From NCBI GenBank assembly GCA_964580465.1, contig CAZOKJ010000009.1, positions 11,872-75,871 on the forward strand: DNA of 64,000 nucleotides, given 5' to 3'. Below are positions 16,690 to 24,944 of the stretch, in pieces. This DNA comes from Taishania sp964580465. Its GTDB lineage: Bacteria > Bacteroidota > Bacteroidia > Flavobacteriales_D > Crocinitomicaceae. Numbering within the stretch: position 1 is the first letter of the stretch; every line of letters starts with the position of its first letter. Position numbers and translations under genes: made by a program. A model generated the notes under the pieces. That model was not told the origin of the DNA. It did no database searches and saw only the letters and a list, made by a program, of their open reading frames with translations.

Positions 16690-18749
16690 TTCTTTGTTTT
16701 ATTTTTCCACAATTTTAGTACAAGTAATTCTGTAATGAAAAACAATACTGCAAAAGAAATAAAAATCTTCCAATATGGGTAAGGTTTTTCAATGTTTAAA
16801 TTAACAGAACTAACCCCTTTATCAACAATTACCGACTGTATGGTTACTATTCCGGCATTTTGCAGTTGTTTTTCAATGTCTGTTTTATCCCAATTTCCAA
16901 TTTTACTTTCTAATCTGTTATAGTTAACCGCTATTTTTTCTATGTTTTTGTCTCCATTAGTTACTTCAAAAATACCTGCTGTTAAATTGCTCATGGCTGC
17001 CGGACCGCTCAAATCAATGTAGTGAACATCTCCAATACTTCTTTTTTCTGGAATGAATTCATTGGTTTCATTCTTCATTTTTAATGGTTGTTCATTTTGT
17101 AATTGGTGATAAATCGGATAGCGAATTTCTTGACCAATGGTAACGTAATAAGGAGGATTTAAAAGAGATAATTCACCAATTCTGAGTAACATGGTGGTGT
17201 ATAAAATGTCTGAAGTAAATGTGCCATATTCATTGGATAGGACACTTGTAAATAAAAATATTTGTTGCTCTGAAAGACTTTTGTATAATAATCCTTTTCC
17301 GTTTTGTAATTGAATAATGCTAACCGCTTGTGGATTATTGCTTTCGCTTACTAAGTAAAACTTAGCAATTCCAGGAAGACTCAAGTTGTCTTTTTCTTTC
17401 TCAAACACGCCTTTGAAAAATGGATCTTTATAGTTGATTTTAGCTATTCGAGCTGATTGACTGATTTCTTTTGACAATAATGGCATCTTAGCCTGAGATA
17501 AAAAGGAATTTAGGCTTGTTTTGTTAGTTGATTTTCCGGGAAAAATAGCAACAGTACCATTGTTTTTAGAAAAATCTAACAAATTACTACTCATTCCACT
17601 TGGTAAATCATTAATTCCATTGAGAATGACCAAATTTACACCGCTTAAAGCTCCTTGAGTAAAGGCATTTTGGTCAATTTCTTGTACATTGTAAAAAGGA
17701 TCTAAGCGGTAAATAGCTGCAATTGATTTGTTGGCGTCACTTCCATTAATAATCAATATGGAAGATCGATCTGCAACTTGATAAGTGAAGTAAAAAACAT
17801 CGTCTGCAAAAAACTGTTTATCAGCAATAGAAGCTGTTCCAGTTTGTTGTCCGCTTTTTTGAGGTGAAAATGAAATAGAGGCAATTGCTGAATTGTTTTT
17901 TTTAATATCAATGAATACATCACGTTTCAAACTGCCTGTTTGAATTGTAATGGCGCAATTTTGAATATCTTCATTTCCATGATTACTTGCTTTTACAAAC
18001 AATTCATTAGTTAGACCAACTTTGTGAAGAGGTGAACCAAACCATATTGAATCTATGCTAAGATTATTTTTGTTTTGACTTACAAATTGTATTGGAACAT
18101 AAGTATTAAAAGAATCTACTTCTAAGTTGCTAAATTGATGTGTTTGCTTTTGAAAATCTGAGAGATAAACGAACTGAACTTGACTGTTATTTGCACTTTG
18201 AGTGGCATTATTCAAGTTGTTTTTTTGCCATTTAATTATTTCGTCATAGCTTCTAATGAATGGAGATGGTTTAATGTGATCTAGTCGTTCTAAAGCATCA
18301 ACTTTTGAGCAAAGTCTTGACTCTACGCCACTTAATTCATTTGTAGATAATAGTATTTTAATGTTGAGTGGTGCTTTTTGAATAAGTTGACGTGAAGCTT
18401 CAATCGCTTCTGATAATAATTCACCGTCTACGCCTTGCATCGTCATGGAAAAAGAATTGTCTATATGTAGAGCTAAAACAGATTGCGTGCCCTGTTGTTT
18501 GTTATTTCCTTTAGGAAAATAAGGTTGAGCGAAAGCTAAAACAATAAAAGCTAAGGTTAATAATCGCAATAATAAAACAAATAAATGTTTTAATTTTTGA
18601 GTGGATTTATTTTGTTGCTCTACATGTTGAACGAATTGTAAGCTAGAAAAATAAAGAGTTTTGTATCTTCTGAAACTGAATAAATGAATAATTATCGGTG
18701 CTATAAGCAACGATAGTGCCCAAAGAAATTCAGGATGTACAAACTTCAT
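16686..18749 (-). CDS. BatA/VWA-type membrane protein
   Basis: 687 residues. The N terminus is a BatA domain: FVHPEFLWALSLLIAPIIIHLFSFRRYKT, then a second membrane helix LRLLTLAFIVLAFAQPYFP. A VWA-like domain follows with LHIDNSFSM (the DxSxS metal-site pattern, about 93-101). A long periplasmic part and a final membrane helix (FISFAVLFFITELLVLKLW) complete it. The family is named from the Bacteroides aerotolerance operon, but its biochemical role is unclear. First gene of a minus-strand group with the dihydroorotase homologue (4-bp overlap). Confidence 0.82.
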   Translation of the reverse strand: MKFVHPEFLWALSLLIAPIIIHLFSFRRYKTLYFSSLQFVQHVEQQNKSTQKLKHLFVLLLRLLTLAFIVLAFAQPYFPKGNNKQQGTQSVLALHIDNSFSMTMQGVDGELLSEAIEASRQLIQKAPLNIKILLSTNELSGVESRLCSKVDALERLDHIKPSPFIRSYDEIIKWQKNNLNNATQSANNSQVQFVYLSDFQKQTHQFSNLEVDSFNTYVPIQFVSQNKNNLSIDSIWFGSPLHKVGLTNELFVKASNHGNEDIQNCAITIQTGSLKRDVFIDIKKNNSAIASISFSPQKSGQQTGTASIADKQFFADDVFYFTYQVADRSSILIINGSDANKSIAAIYRLDPFYNVQEIDQNAFTQGALSGVNLVILNGINDLPSGMSSNLLDFSKNNGTVAIFPGKSTNKTSLNSFLSQAKMPLLSKEISQSARIAKINYKDPFFKGVFEKEKDNLSLPGIAKFYLVSESNNPQAVSIIQLQNGKGLLYKSLSEQQIFLFTSVLSNEYGTFTSDILYTTMLLRIGELSLLNPPYYVTIGQEIRYPIYHQLQNEQPLKMKNETNEFIPEKRSIGDVHYIDLSGPAAMSNLTAGIFEVTNGDKNIEKIAVNYNRLESKIGNWDKTDIEKQLQNAGIVTIQSVIVDKGVSSVNLNIEKPYPYWKIFISFAVLFFITELLVLKLWKNKTKN

Positions 18750-18821
18750 ACTTCAAAGATAATGAAAATTTATAGTTGTCGCTAAGCAATCTGAAAAATA
18801 TTGTAAAATTTATCAAAAACA

Positions 18822-18844
18822 AAGAGACCTTTCAAAGGTCTCTT
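18822..18844 (-). terminator. Terminator after the CPBP protease gene
   Basis: A 10-bp perfect stem AAGAGACCTT/AAGGTCTCTT with a 3-nt loop. On the minus strand it is followed by TGTTTTTG. It ends the 19932-18958 transcript. Confidence 0.75.
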
Positions 18845-18957
18845 AGGGTTTTACTTCATAGGTAAGTAGCGGATGTAATAACTTAAAAACTTAATTTAAC
18901 ACTTTCTATCTAGACGAATAAGAATTTTAAAAAGTTGCATAAGATTCTAAATTATTT

Positions 18958-19533
18958 TTAAAATGATTGCTTGTCATTGTGAATAAAAGCATAAAACAAT
19001 ACAAAATCATACATACTATGTAGTGCTATTGAAAACCATAGGCCCATTGACTCAAAGCCATAACCAAGCATGAAAGATAAAGGTAAAACGACTAATCCAT
19101 AGAGTGATTGACGCCAGTTAAAAGGGGTTAAATATCCGTGTACGGCAACAAACAAAATAGATGTAATAAATGGGCCAAGATAAAATTGAAACCCTACTCG
19201 AAAAAGTAATTCTTCACCTATTCCAGCGCAAAGTGATAGAAAAATAGCATCATGCAATTTTAAATTTAACGAGCGAACCAATTCATCTACTTTTAAGGGA
19301 GCTTCATCAAATATTTTAAAGGATAAAATTTTGTTTGCAATTAATGCATAGATTATTCCGCTAATTAACCCCCAAAAAACAGGATAAAATGACAATGAAG
19401 ACCATTGAATAAAGTCTTCAAAACTAAAGTCTTCAAAATAGTGAAGTACTAAATAAGCAGGGATAGGAAATAGTAGGAGCGTAACCCATCCCATTAAATA
19501 TATTTTATTTTTTAGCACTGTTTTTAAGTACAA
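18958..19533 (-). CDS. CPBP-family intramembrane metalloprotease
   Basis: 191 residues with several membrane helices. The Abi/CPBP motifs are visible: motif 1 GIGEELLFRVGFQF (EExxxR, about 106-119), motif 2 FVAVHGYLTPF (F..xxH) and motif 3 IALHSMYDFVLF (HxxxD). CPBP enzymes cleave within membranes (Rce1 relatives) and in bacteria are often linked to peptide maturation or immunity. No bacteriocin gene is nearby. Nine bp downstream of the START-like gene. Confidence 0.85.
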   Translation of the reverse strand: MYLKTVLKNKIYLMGWVTLLLFPIPAYLVLHYFEDFSFEDFIQWSSLSFYPVFWGLISGIIYALIANKILSFKIFDEAPLKVDELVRSLNLKLHDAIFLSLCAGIGEELLFRVGFQFYLGPFITSILFVAVHGYLTPFNWRQSLYGLVVLPLSFMLGYGFESMGLWFSIALHSMYDFVLFYAFIHNDKQSF

Positions 19534-19542
19534 AAATAGAAA

Positions 19543-19932
19543 TTAAGCCCCAATTACTCTTCTTAAATCAGATACATGCTGCTCCCACAATGCTTTTGCT
19601 TCTTCCATTTCTTCATTTTCAGAAAATCCGCAAATAGTTAAAACAACTGCGTTTGTAACAGGATCGATGGTGTAGCTAAAGCCAAAATAAGTATCAAGGT
19701 CATTTTCTTCATCTTCTAACCATCTCCATTTGATAGTGTTTGAAGATTTGTTTGGTAATAAGCGAGCCTCTTCAATGTATCCATCCCACTCAAAGGTGTA
19801 TATGTCATCTTTTACTTTAACAGAATCACTAAACCACTCAGCTAAACCTTCAGGAGTAAAAAGCATAGAATTTAGAACCTTTGGAGAGGTTTTTAGAATA
19901 AAATCTAGTTCAAAAATAATTTTAGTTTTCAT
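19543..19932 (-). CDS. START-like/AHSA1-type domain protein
   Basis: 129 residues. The pattern (a strand FELDFIL, then SPKVLNSMLFTPEGLAEWFSD, ending in a long helix EEAKALWEQHVSDLRRVIG) is that of the SRPBCC START-like proteins of Bacteroidetes. These form a hydrophobic ligand pocket; the ligand is unknown. Cytoplasmic, no signal peptide. Divergently transcribed from the methyltransferase-like gene at 19998, sharing a 65-bp intergenic region. Confidence 0.75.
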   Translation of the reverse strand: MKTKIIFELDFILKTSPKVLNSMLFTPEGLAEWFSDSVKVKDDIYTFEWDGYIEEARLLPNKSSNTIKWRWLEDEENDLDTYFGFSYTIDPVTNAVVLTICGFSENEEMEEAKALWEQHVSDLRRVIGA

Positions 19933-19997
19933 AGTTGTCGTTATTTATTTTATCTTAGCGACTTAATTTTTTGACAAAATACAAATAATTTTCGAAT

Positions 19998-20750
19998 ATG
20001 GCATTAGTACATTCTTTTGAAACAAGTGGAAATAAACTATTTAAATACCGTGGTCAGATACCTGTGGTATTGTTTGTTTTAGCAATTCCATTTATTTATT
20101 TTACTGATTATGAGTTCCTTAAAGAAGATAACGATATGACTTTATGGTTGTTGATAACTTGTTCACTAATTTCTTTAAGTGGCCAAATTATTCGTTCTAT
20201 TGCTATTGGTACATCAAATAAAAATACTTCTGGCCGAAATACAAAAGAGGGACAAGTAGCTGAAGCTTTAAACACAAAAGGAATTTACTCTACTTTGAGA
20301 CACCCTTTATATTTAGGAAATTATTTGATGTGGATTGGCATCGTTGCTTTTACTTACAATATTTATTTTATCATCATTGTTTCCTTACTTTTTTGGTTGT
20401 ATTATGAACGTATTATGTTTGCAGAAGAGCGTTTCTTGGAGCGAAAGTTTGGAGAAGATTACGTCAACTGGTCTATGAAAGTTCCTGCGTTTATTCCTAG
20501 TTTTAAAAATTATGAAAAGTCACCTATTCCATTTTCTTTAAAAACTACGCTAAGACGTGAATACTCTGGAATTACAGCAACAATTATTGGCTTTGTTTTT
20601 GTTGATTTTTTCCGTTTATGGTTTATGAATGGTGAAGTAGTGTGGAGCAAAAACCATTTAATTACATTAATCGTTGCTTTGATGATTACACTTGTATTTC
20701 GTTCGTTGAAGCACTATACTAAGGTGCTACATGAAGATGATAGATCATAG
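19998..20750 (+). CDS. Isoprenylcysteine methyltransferase-like membrane protein
   Basis: 250 residues with about six membrane helices. The ICMT/PEMT motif is complete: STLRHPLYLGNYLMWIG (about 95-111) and, near 135-162, YYERIMFAEERFLERKFGEDY followed by YVNWSMKVPAFIP, the usual RxxxEE..L...FG..Y pattern that binds SAM. Members methylate lipids or isoprenyl-like carboxylates; the substrate here is unknown. Followed by a strong terminator. Confidence 0.78.
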   Translation: MALVHSFETSGNKLFKYRGQIPVVLFVLAIPFIYFTDYEFLKEDNDMTLWLLITCSLISLSGQIIRSIAIGTSNKNTSGRNTKEGQVAEALNTKGIYSTLRHPLYLGNYLMWIGIVAFTYNIYFIIIVSLLFWLYYERIMFAEERFLERKFGEDYVNWSMKVPAFIPSFKNYEKSPIPFSLKTTLRREYSGITATIIGFVFVDFFRLWFMNGEVVWSKNHLITLIVALMITLVFRSLKHYTKVLHEDDRS

Positions 20751-20770
20751 ATTTTATTTATAAATCCTAA

Positions 20771-20804
20771 AAGAGAGTTACATGTTTTGGAACTCTCTTT
20801 TTTT
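20771..20804 (+). terminator. Terminator of the ICMT-like gene
   Basis: Stem AAGAGAGTT (20771-20779) / AACTCTCTT (20791-20799) followed by a T run to 20804, 20 bp after the stop codon. Confidence 0.85.
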
Positions 20805-20844
20805 GTGAGTGAAATTCAGATTTTTTAAGTATGTTTTAATCACG

Positions 20845-20864
20845 ATATCGGTATATGCCGATAT
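20845..20864. repeat. 20-bp palindrome, one mismatch (first copy in duplication)
   Basis: ATATCGGTATATGCCGATAT followed by GCC; intergenic. Confidence 0.85.
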
Positions 20865-20894
20865 GCCAATATTGGGTAAAATAGTTAAACCACG

Positions 20895-20914
20895 ATATCG
20901 GTATCTACCGATAT
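20895..20914. repeat. 20-bp palindrome, one mismatch (second copy in duplication)
   Basis: ATATCGGTATCTACCGATAT followed by GCC; intergenic. Both arms are intact and only the centre varies. Confidence 0.85.
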
Positions 20915-21018
20915 GCCAATATTAGAGATATGTTTAGCTCGAATTTCTAATATTCTTAAAACAAAAAGAGAACGCCCGACACTTTTTGAACACCCTCTTA
21001 ATACTTTAGATATTCACG

Positions 21019-21038
21019 ATATCGGTATATGCCGATAT
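21019..21038. repeat. 20-bp palindrome, one mismatch (third copy in duplication)
   Basis: ATATCGGTATATGCCGATAT followed by GCC; the counterpart of the copy at 20845 in the second unit. Confidence 0.85.
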
Positions 21039-21068
21039 GCCTATATTGGGCAAAATAGTTAAATCATG

Positions 21069-21088
21069 ATATCGGTATATACCGATAT
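21069..21088. repeat. 20-bp palindrome, perfect copy (fourth copy in duplication)
   Basis: Exact ATATCGGTATATACCGATAT followed by ACC; the counterpart of the copy at 20895. Confidence 0.88.
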
Positions 21089-21130
21089 ACCAATATTAGA
21101 GATATGTTTAGCTCGAATTTCTAATATTCT

Positions 21131-21170
21131 TAAAACAAAAAGAGAGCGTCCGATTTTTCGAACGCCCTCT
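21131..21170 (-). terminator. Terminator of the GEVED-domain gene
   Basis: On the minus strand AGAGGGCGTTCG, a short loop, then CGGACGCTCTCT and TTTTTG. The stem has two internal mismatches. A similar hairpin occurs in the upstream repeat unit near 20962-20999. Confidence 0.7.
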
Positions 21171-21175
21171 TAATG

Positions 21176-22214
21176 CTAACTATTCACGATATCGGTATAT
21201 GCCGATATACCAAAAACAGATTGTTTAATTTCAACTTTCTTAACCACAATTCCAGCCTCAGTTTCAACAATCAATTGATAAATTCCACTTTCAATGGTAG
21301 ATAAGTCAAATTGTGCTTTTGTTGTGTAATTATGTAAAGTTGTTAGTGTTGTAACTGGAGCAGATCCATCGCCAAAATTCCATGAATAACTATTAATGTT
21401 TGCACCATTGTTTACACTGAAATCGTAAGAACATAAATCTGTACCAATAATTTGAATACCATCAGCTGTTGGAGTTGTTTTTGTCGTAACAATAATTGAT
21501 TCTGTTGTAGAACAAGCACCATCGGTAACTGTAACAGTATAAGTTCCGGCCTGTGTTACTGAAATAGTTTGAGTAGTTGCTCCAGTGTTCCAAGAGAATG
21601 TTTTACCGGGATTACCAGCATCTAATGTCAAAGAAGAACCTTCACAAAATGCTGTCGTTGAACCAAGATTAACAATCTGATCCACACAACCTGGCGCTGA
21701 AGAAGTTTGTAAGACAACCAAATAATCTTCTGTGTCGCCATTCATACTCATTTCACAAGGACCATAGTAAGAATTTTGGCCTACAGATAAACGTACATGC
21801 ATACGTTTTACGCCTGGAGTAGCTGTTGCCGGAATTGTAAAGGTATAAGAACCTGTTGCAGCGCTAGGACCCTCAATAAAGAAAATTTGCTCATCAGCAA
21901 ATGAAAACGTTCCGTCATTATTGTAATCAATCCAAGCAGCTATTTTTTTCATAAATAAATTCGGCGCATCCGTTGATACTTCAATGGTGTATTGTTGACC
22001 AATAAACATATCTGGTTGGTTTAAGCTACCAAAAAATGAAAGCTATTAGAAGCACATGCTGAAGGGTTGTTTAATGTAACTGTTTCTCCAACTAATTTAA
22101 CATTGGTAATGAAATGCGCCCGGTACATCCAAAATCAGCTACTGGTGTACAATAAGTTTGAGCATTTGCAACACTCCCAGCTCCTATTAGAAGCAATGAA
22201 CTTAATAAATTCAT
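21176..22214 (-). pseudogene. Secreted GEVED-domain/T9SS cargo protein, frameshifted
   Basis: The start is at 22214 (MNLLSSLLLIGAGSVANAQ, a signal peptide). The frame shifts near 22116-22123 and again in the A run at 22031-22036; restoring both gives NVKLVGETVTLNNPSA..., then one long frame. That frame has a GEVED domain (AWIDYNNDGTFSFADEQ), an Ig-like part and the start of a PKD domain (YSWNFGDGS). It then jumps to the tail of a type A sorting domain (STIESGIYQLIVETEAG...KKVEIKQ), as if the middle was deleted. The last residues FGISAYTDI come from a palindrome copy. Either a decayed gene or draft sequence errors. Confidence 0.7.
21189..21208. repeat. 20-bp palindrome, one mismatch, forming a protein C terminus
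   Basis: ATATCGGTATATGCCGATAT on the plus strand; read on the minus strand as GISAYTDI, four codons before the stop of the GEVED gene. Confidence 0.85.
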
Positions 22215-22365
22215 GAAATTAAAGAGTTATTTGTAATTGTGTTTCATTCGTGTAATTTTTGTGAAAATAAATGAAAAATCTAATTTTTTTTAAGCTTTAA
22301 ACAAATAGCAAAGATATTTAATTGTCAATCTATTAACGGAAATTACATGAGTTTTTTATAGCTTA

Positions 22366-22722
22366 CTATTTGATTAATTGGTGGTTAATTACACAATCAA
22401 TAAAATCGGTAAACATATGAAAAAGAAGTCCAAGTGTGATAATTTTCACCCATTTGTTATTTGTTGTACTAAAAATTACCGCGTACACACTCACTGCAAC
22501 GTATGAATGAAGCGGATGAAAACCAATGCTACACCTAGTTGGATCAAAAATAGGGGTGGCTAACAAGTGGTCTAAGTCAACAAGCATGGTTGCAATAAGA
22601 ACAAACAACACGCGTTTCCAATCATTACGGTAAAAGTACCAAGCAATCCCTGCTGGAGCAACCAAATGTAAGGTGTAATGTAAAATAGTTTGAAGCAGTT
22701 TTAAGTAGAAGACATTCATCAA
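22366..22722 (-). CDS. DUF6122 family membrane protein
   Basis: 118 residues with about three membrane helices. The conserved pattern LHYTLHLVAPAGIAWYFYR, LVDLDHLLATPIFDPTRCSI and GFHPLHS matches the DUF6122 proteins of Bacteroidota, which resemble YdjM-type membrane metal-dependent hydrolases through the DxDH and HPLHS residues. No experimental function is known. It ends a minus-strand pair with the gene starting at 23274. Confidence 0.75.
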   Translation of the reverse strand: MMNVFYLKLLQTILHYTLHLVAPAGIAWYFYRNDWKRVLFVLIATMLVDLDHLLATPIFDPTRCSIGFHPLHSYVAVSVYAVIFSTTNNKWVKIITLGLLFHMFTDFIDCVINHQLIK

Positions 22723-22731
22723 TTTTACGAC

Positions 22732-23274
22732 TTAAAATAACTTTTGTAAGTCTTCTTTTAGAGCTTTAACTGCAATTTCACTAGGTAAAGTGCCAATTTC
22801 ACCAACTAATTCAAAGATTTTTGCGGCTAAGTCTGTGCTCATAGAAGTTACACTCATTGCTTGTCCTGCAATGTTGATGATTTTGATGGTTTCTTCTTTA
22901 GAATTGTTGACCATGTCCCAAATTTCTGGAGAGATAAACAACTGTTGTGCCACATTGTGATCGAACTCTTCGCGAATGTTTTTTAATAACTCAGCTTGGT
23001 AAACCGCAGAAGGTAATGCTGGGTTAATAGTGCGCATAATCAAACTATTTGGATGGATGCGTTCCATGAGTAAAACCGCACGCTGATAAGCTTCAACACG
23101 GTTGGGTAAGAAAAATTCTTGGCGCTGTTTTTTTAGTTCAGAGTGCATTACTCTAATAGCTTGTTTGTCTTCGTTCTCAGCATTTTTTCTCAAAAAGAAA
23201 ATCGTAGTCATAAGTACTGAGCCTGCTGGCAAAACAATTAATGCAACGTGATAAAGAATTTCCTCCCAATTCAT
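22732..23274 (-). CDS. Conserved membrane-anchored protein, unknown function
   Basis: 180 residues from the ATG at 23274 (MNWEEILYHVALIVLPAGSV). The frame is open further upstream to 23424, but that extension overlaps the promoter region of the opposite symporter gene and has no family look. One N-terminal membrane helix (IVLPAGSVLMTTIFFL) is followed by a charged helical cytoplasmic part containing EFFLPNRVEAYQRAVLLMER. Similar proteins occur in flavobacteria without a known role. Divergent from the symporter; 9 bp before DUF6122. Confidence 0.65.
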   Translation of the reverse strand: MNWEEILYHVALIVLPAGSVLMTTIFFLRKNAENEDKQAIRVMHSELKKQRQEFFLPNRVEAYQRAVLLMERIHPNSLIMRTINPALPSAVYQAELLKNIREEFDHNVAQQLFISPEIWDMVNNSKEETIKIINIAGQAMSVTSMSTDLAAKIFELVGEIGTLPSEIAVKALKEDLQKLF

Positions 23275-23422
23275 TTGTCTAAATTTTATTTGTTGTGCGA
23301 ATGTACATTTTATTTTCCAAAAAACGATGTATTTTATAGTAGATAAATGAAAAAATGAGTAAAAATTGAATAGATGTCGTTTAAAAACAAACATTTTTGT
23401 AATTTCACGCCAAAAAGAATAC

Positions 23423-24940
23423 ATGACACCAACGCTTATTATAATAATATTGGCTCTTTACTTTGGGATTTTAATTGCTATTTCTATTGTTACTTCCAAA
23501 GGTGCCGATGTTGACACTTTCTTTACAGGAAATCGCCAAAATAAGTGGTATTTGGTTGCATTTGGAATGATTGGAACGTCCTTGTCTGGTGTTACTTTTA
23601 TTTCTGTTCCCGGTACGGTTATTCGCGATGGGATGGGGTATTATCAGGTTGTTCTAGGTTACATTTTGGGATATATTGTCATTGCTCAGGTGCTAATGCC
23701 TTTGTATTATAAAATGCAGGTGACTTCTATTTATCAATATTTGGAACAACGATTGGGATTAGTTAGTTACAAAACTGGCGCTAGTTTTTTTATGCTTTCT
23801 CGCACGCTAGGTTCTGCTATTCGTTTGTTTTTAGCAACTGAAGTATTGCATCTATTTTTATTTGGTCCAATGAATGTACCTTATTGGGTAACAGCTGTTG
23901 TGACACTTCTCCTTATTTGGATTTATACTTTTAAGGGTGGAATCAAAACCATCGTCATAACAGATACTTTTCAAACGGTCTTTTTAATTAGTGCAGTCGT
24001 GATTTGTACGGTTATTATTGCAAGAGTGTTAAATGTTGACTTTATTGGTTTGTATCATAAAATTACAGCTGCTACAACTAATTCAGGTTTTTCCATGTCA
24101 AAAATAATTTTCTTGGATGACCCTAATTCAAAATTATTTTTTCCTAAACATTTCTTTGGTGGAATGTTCATTGCCATTGCGATGACAGGTTTAGATCAAG
24201 ATATGATGCAGAAAAACTTGTCTTGCAGAAACTTGAAGGATGCACAAAAAAACATGTATTCTTTTACAACGATTTTGGTAATCACTAACTTTTTATTCTT
24301 GTTATTAGGTGGCGCACTTTATGTGTATGCAGCTGAAATGGGGGCTGAATTACCAATGAAAGATGGAAAGATTATCACCGATCACGTTTTTCCTGCTTTG
24401 GCACTCAATGATTTTGGGTTGCTAGCTGGAATTTTCTTCCTTTTAGGGATTACCGCTTCCTCTTATGCTTCAGCAGATAGCGCCTTGACAGCATTGACAA
24501 CAGGTTTTTGCATTGACTTTTTAAACTTTGAAAAAAGAGAAGAAAAAGAACGTCAACGTTTGAAATTAATCGTTCATATTGGATTTTCAGTGTTGTTTTT
24601 ATTGATTATTTTGGGAACAAGATGGTATGTACAACGTCATCCAGGAACAGATTTAATTGGCATTATTTTAACCTTGGCTTCTTACACTTATGGACCTTTA
24701 CTAGGACTGTTTTTCTTTGGGGTTTTGACCAAACGAAAGCTAAAAGAAGTATTTGTACCTGTAATTAGTATTGCTGTGCCTTTGCTTTGTTATTGGTTGG
24801 ATAAAAATTCTGTAAAATGGCTAAATGGTTATCAATTTGGCTATGAAATGCTTATTTTAAATGGATTACTTACATTTGTAGGGTTGTATTTGATTTCTTA
24901 TAAAGAGGAAATGGACGCAATTGAAACAATTAAAAATTGA
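23423..24940 (+). CDS. Sodium:solute symporter (SSS family)
   Basis: 505 residues with about 13 membrane helices. The N terminus reads FFTGNRQNKWYLVAFGMIGTSLSGVTFISVPG, typical of SSS transporters, with the sodium-site GTSLSG segment. ITASSYASADSALTALTTGF near 340 is the helix that holds the second Na+ ligand. Substrate unknown; candidates are sugars, amino acids or nucleosides. The ATG at 23423 is chosen because the upstream extension is not hydrophobic and lacks family similarity. The GlmU-like gene follows after 4 bp. Confidence 0.85.
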   Translation: MTPTLIIIILALYFGILIAISIVTSKGADVDTFFTGNRQNKWYLVAFGMIGTSLSGVTFISVPGTVIRDGMGYYQVVLGYILGYIVIAQVLMPLYYKMQVTSIYQYLEQRLGLVSYKTGASFFMLSRTLGSAIRLFLATEVLHLFLFGPMNVPYWVTAVVTLLLIWIYTFKGGIKTIVITDTFQTVFLISAVVICTVIIARVLNVDFIGLYHKITAATTNSGFSMSKIIFLDDPNSKLFFPKHFFGGMFIAIAMTGLDQDMMQKNLSCRNLKDAQKNMYSFTTILVITNFLFLLLGGALYVYAAEMGAELPMKDGKIITDHVFPALALNDFGLLAGIFFLLGITASSYASADSALTALTTGFCIDFLNFEKREEKERQRLKLIVHIGFSVLFLLIILGTRWYVQRHPGTDLIGIILTLASYTYGPLLGLFFFGVLTKRKLKEVFVPVISIAVPLLCYWLDKNSVKWLNGYQFGYEMLILNGLLTFVGLYLISYKEEMDAIETIKN

Positions 24941-24944
24941 TACG

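Larger units (their letters stand above)
20841..21184. repeat. Tandem duplication (174 + 170 bp) of a palindrome-terminator unit
   Basis: The two copies (20841-21014 and 21015-21184) are nearly identical in order: CACGATATCGG palindrome, a spacer, a second palindrome, TTAGAGATATGTTTAGCTCG, then an AGAG-rich hairpin. A third partial copy starts at 21185 and encodes the end of the GEVED gene. Each unit carries a minus-strand terminator, so the 3' flank of that gene has been duplicated. This stretch contains no gene. Confidence 0.85.

Noticed and set aside
23275..23424. N-terminal extension of the membrane-anchored protein
   Set aside because: It overlaps the opposite gene's promoter region and has no conserved features.
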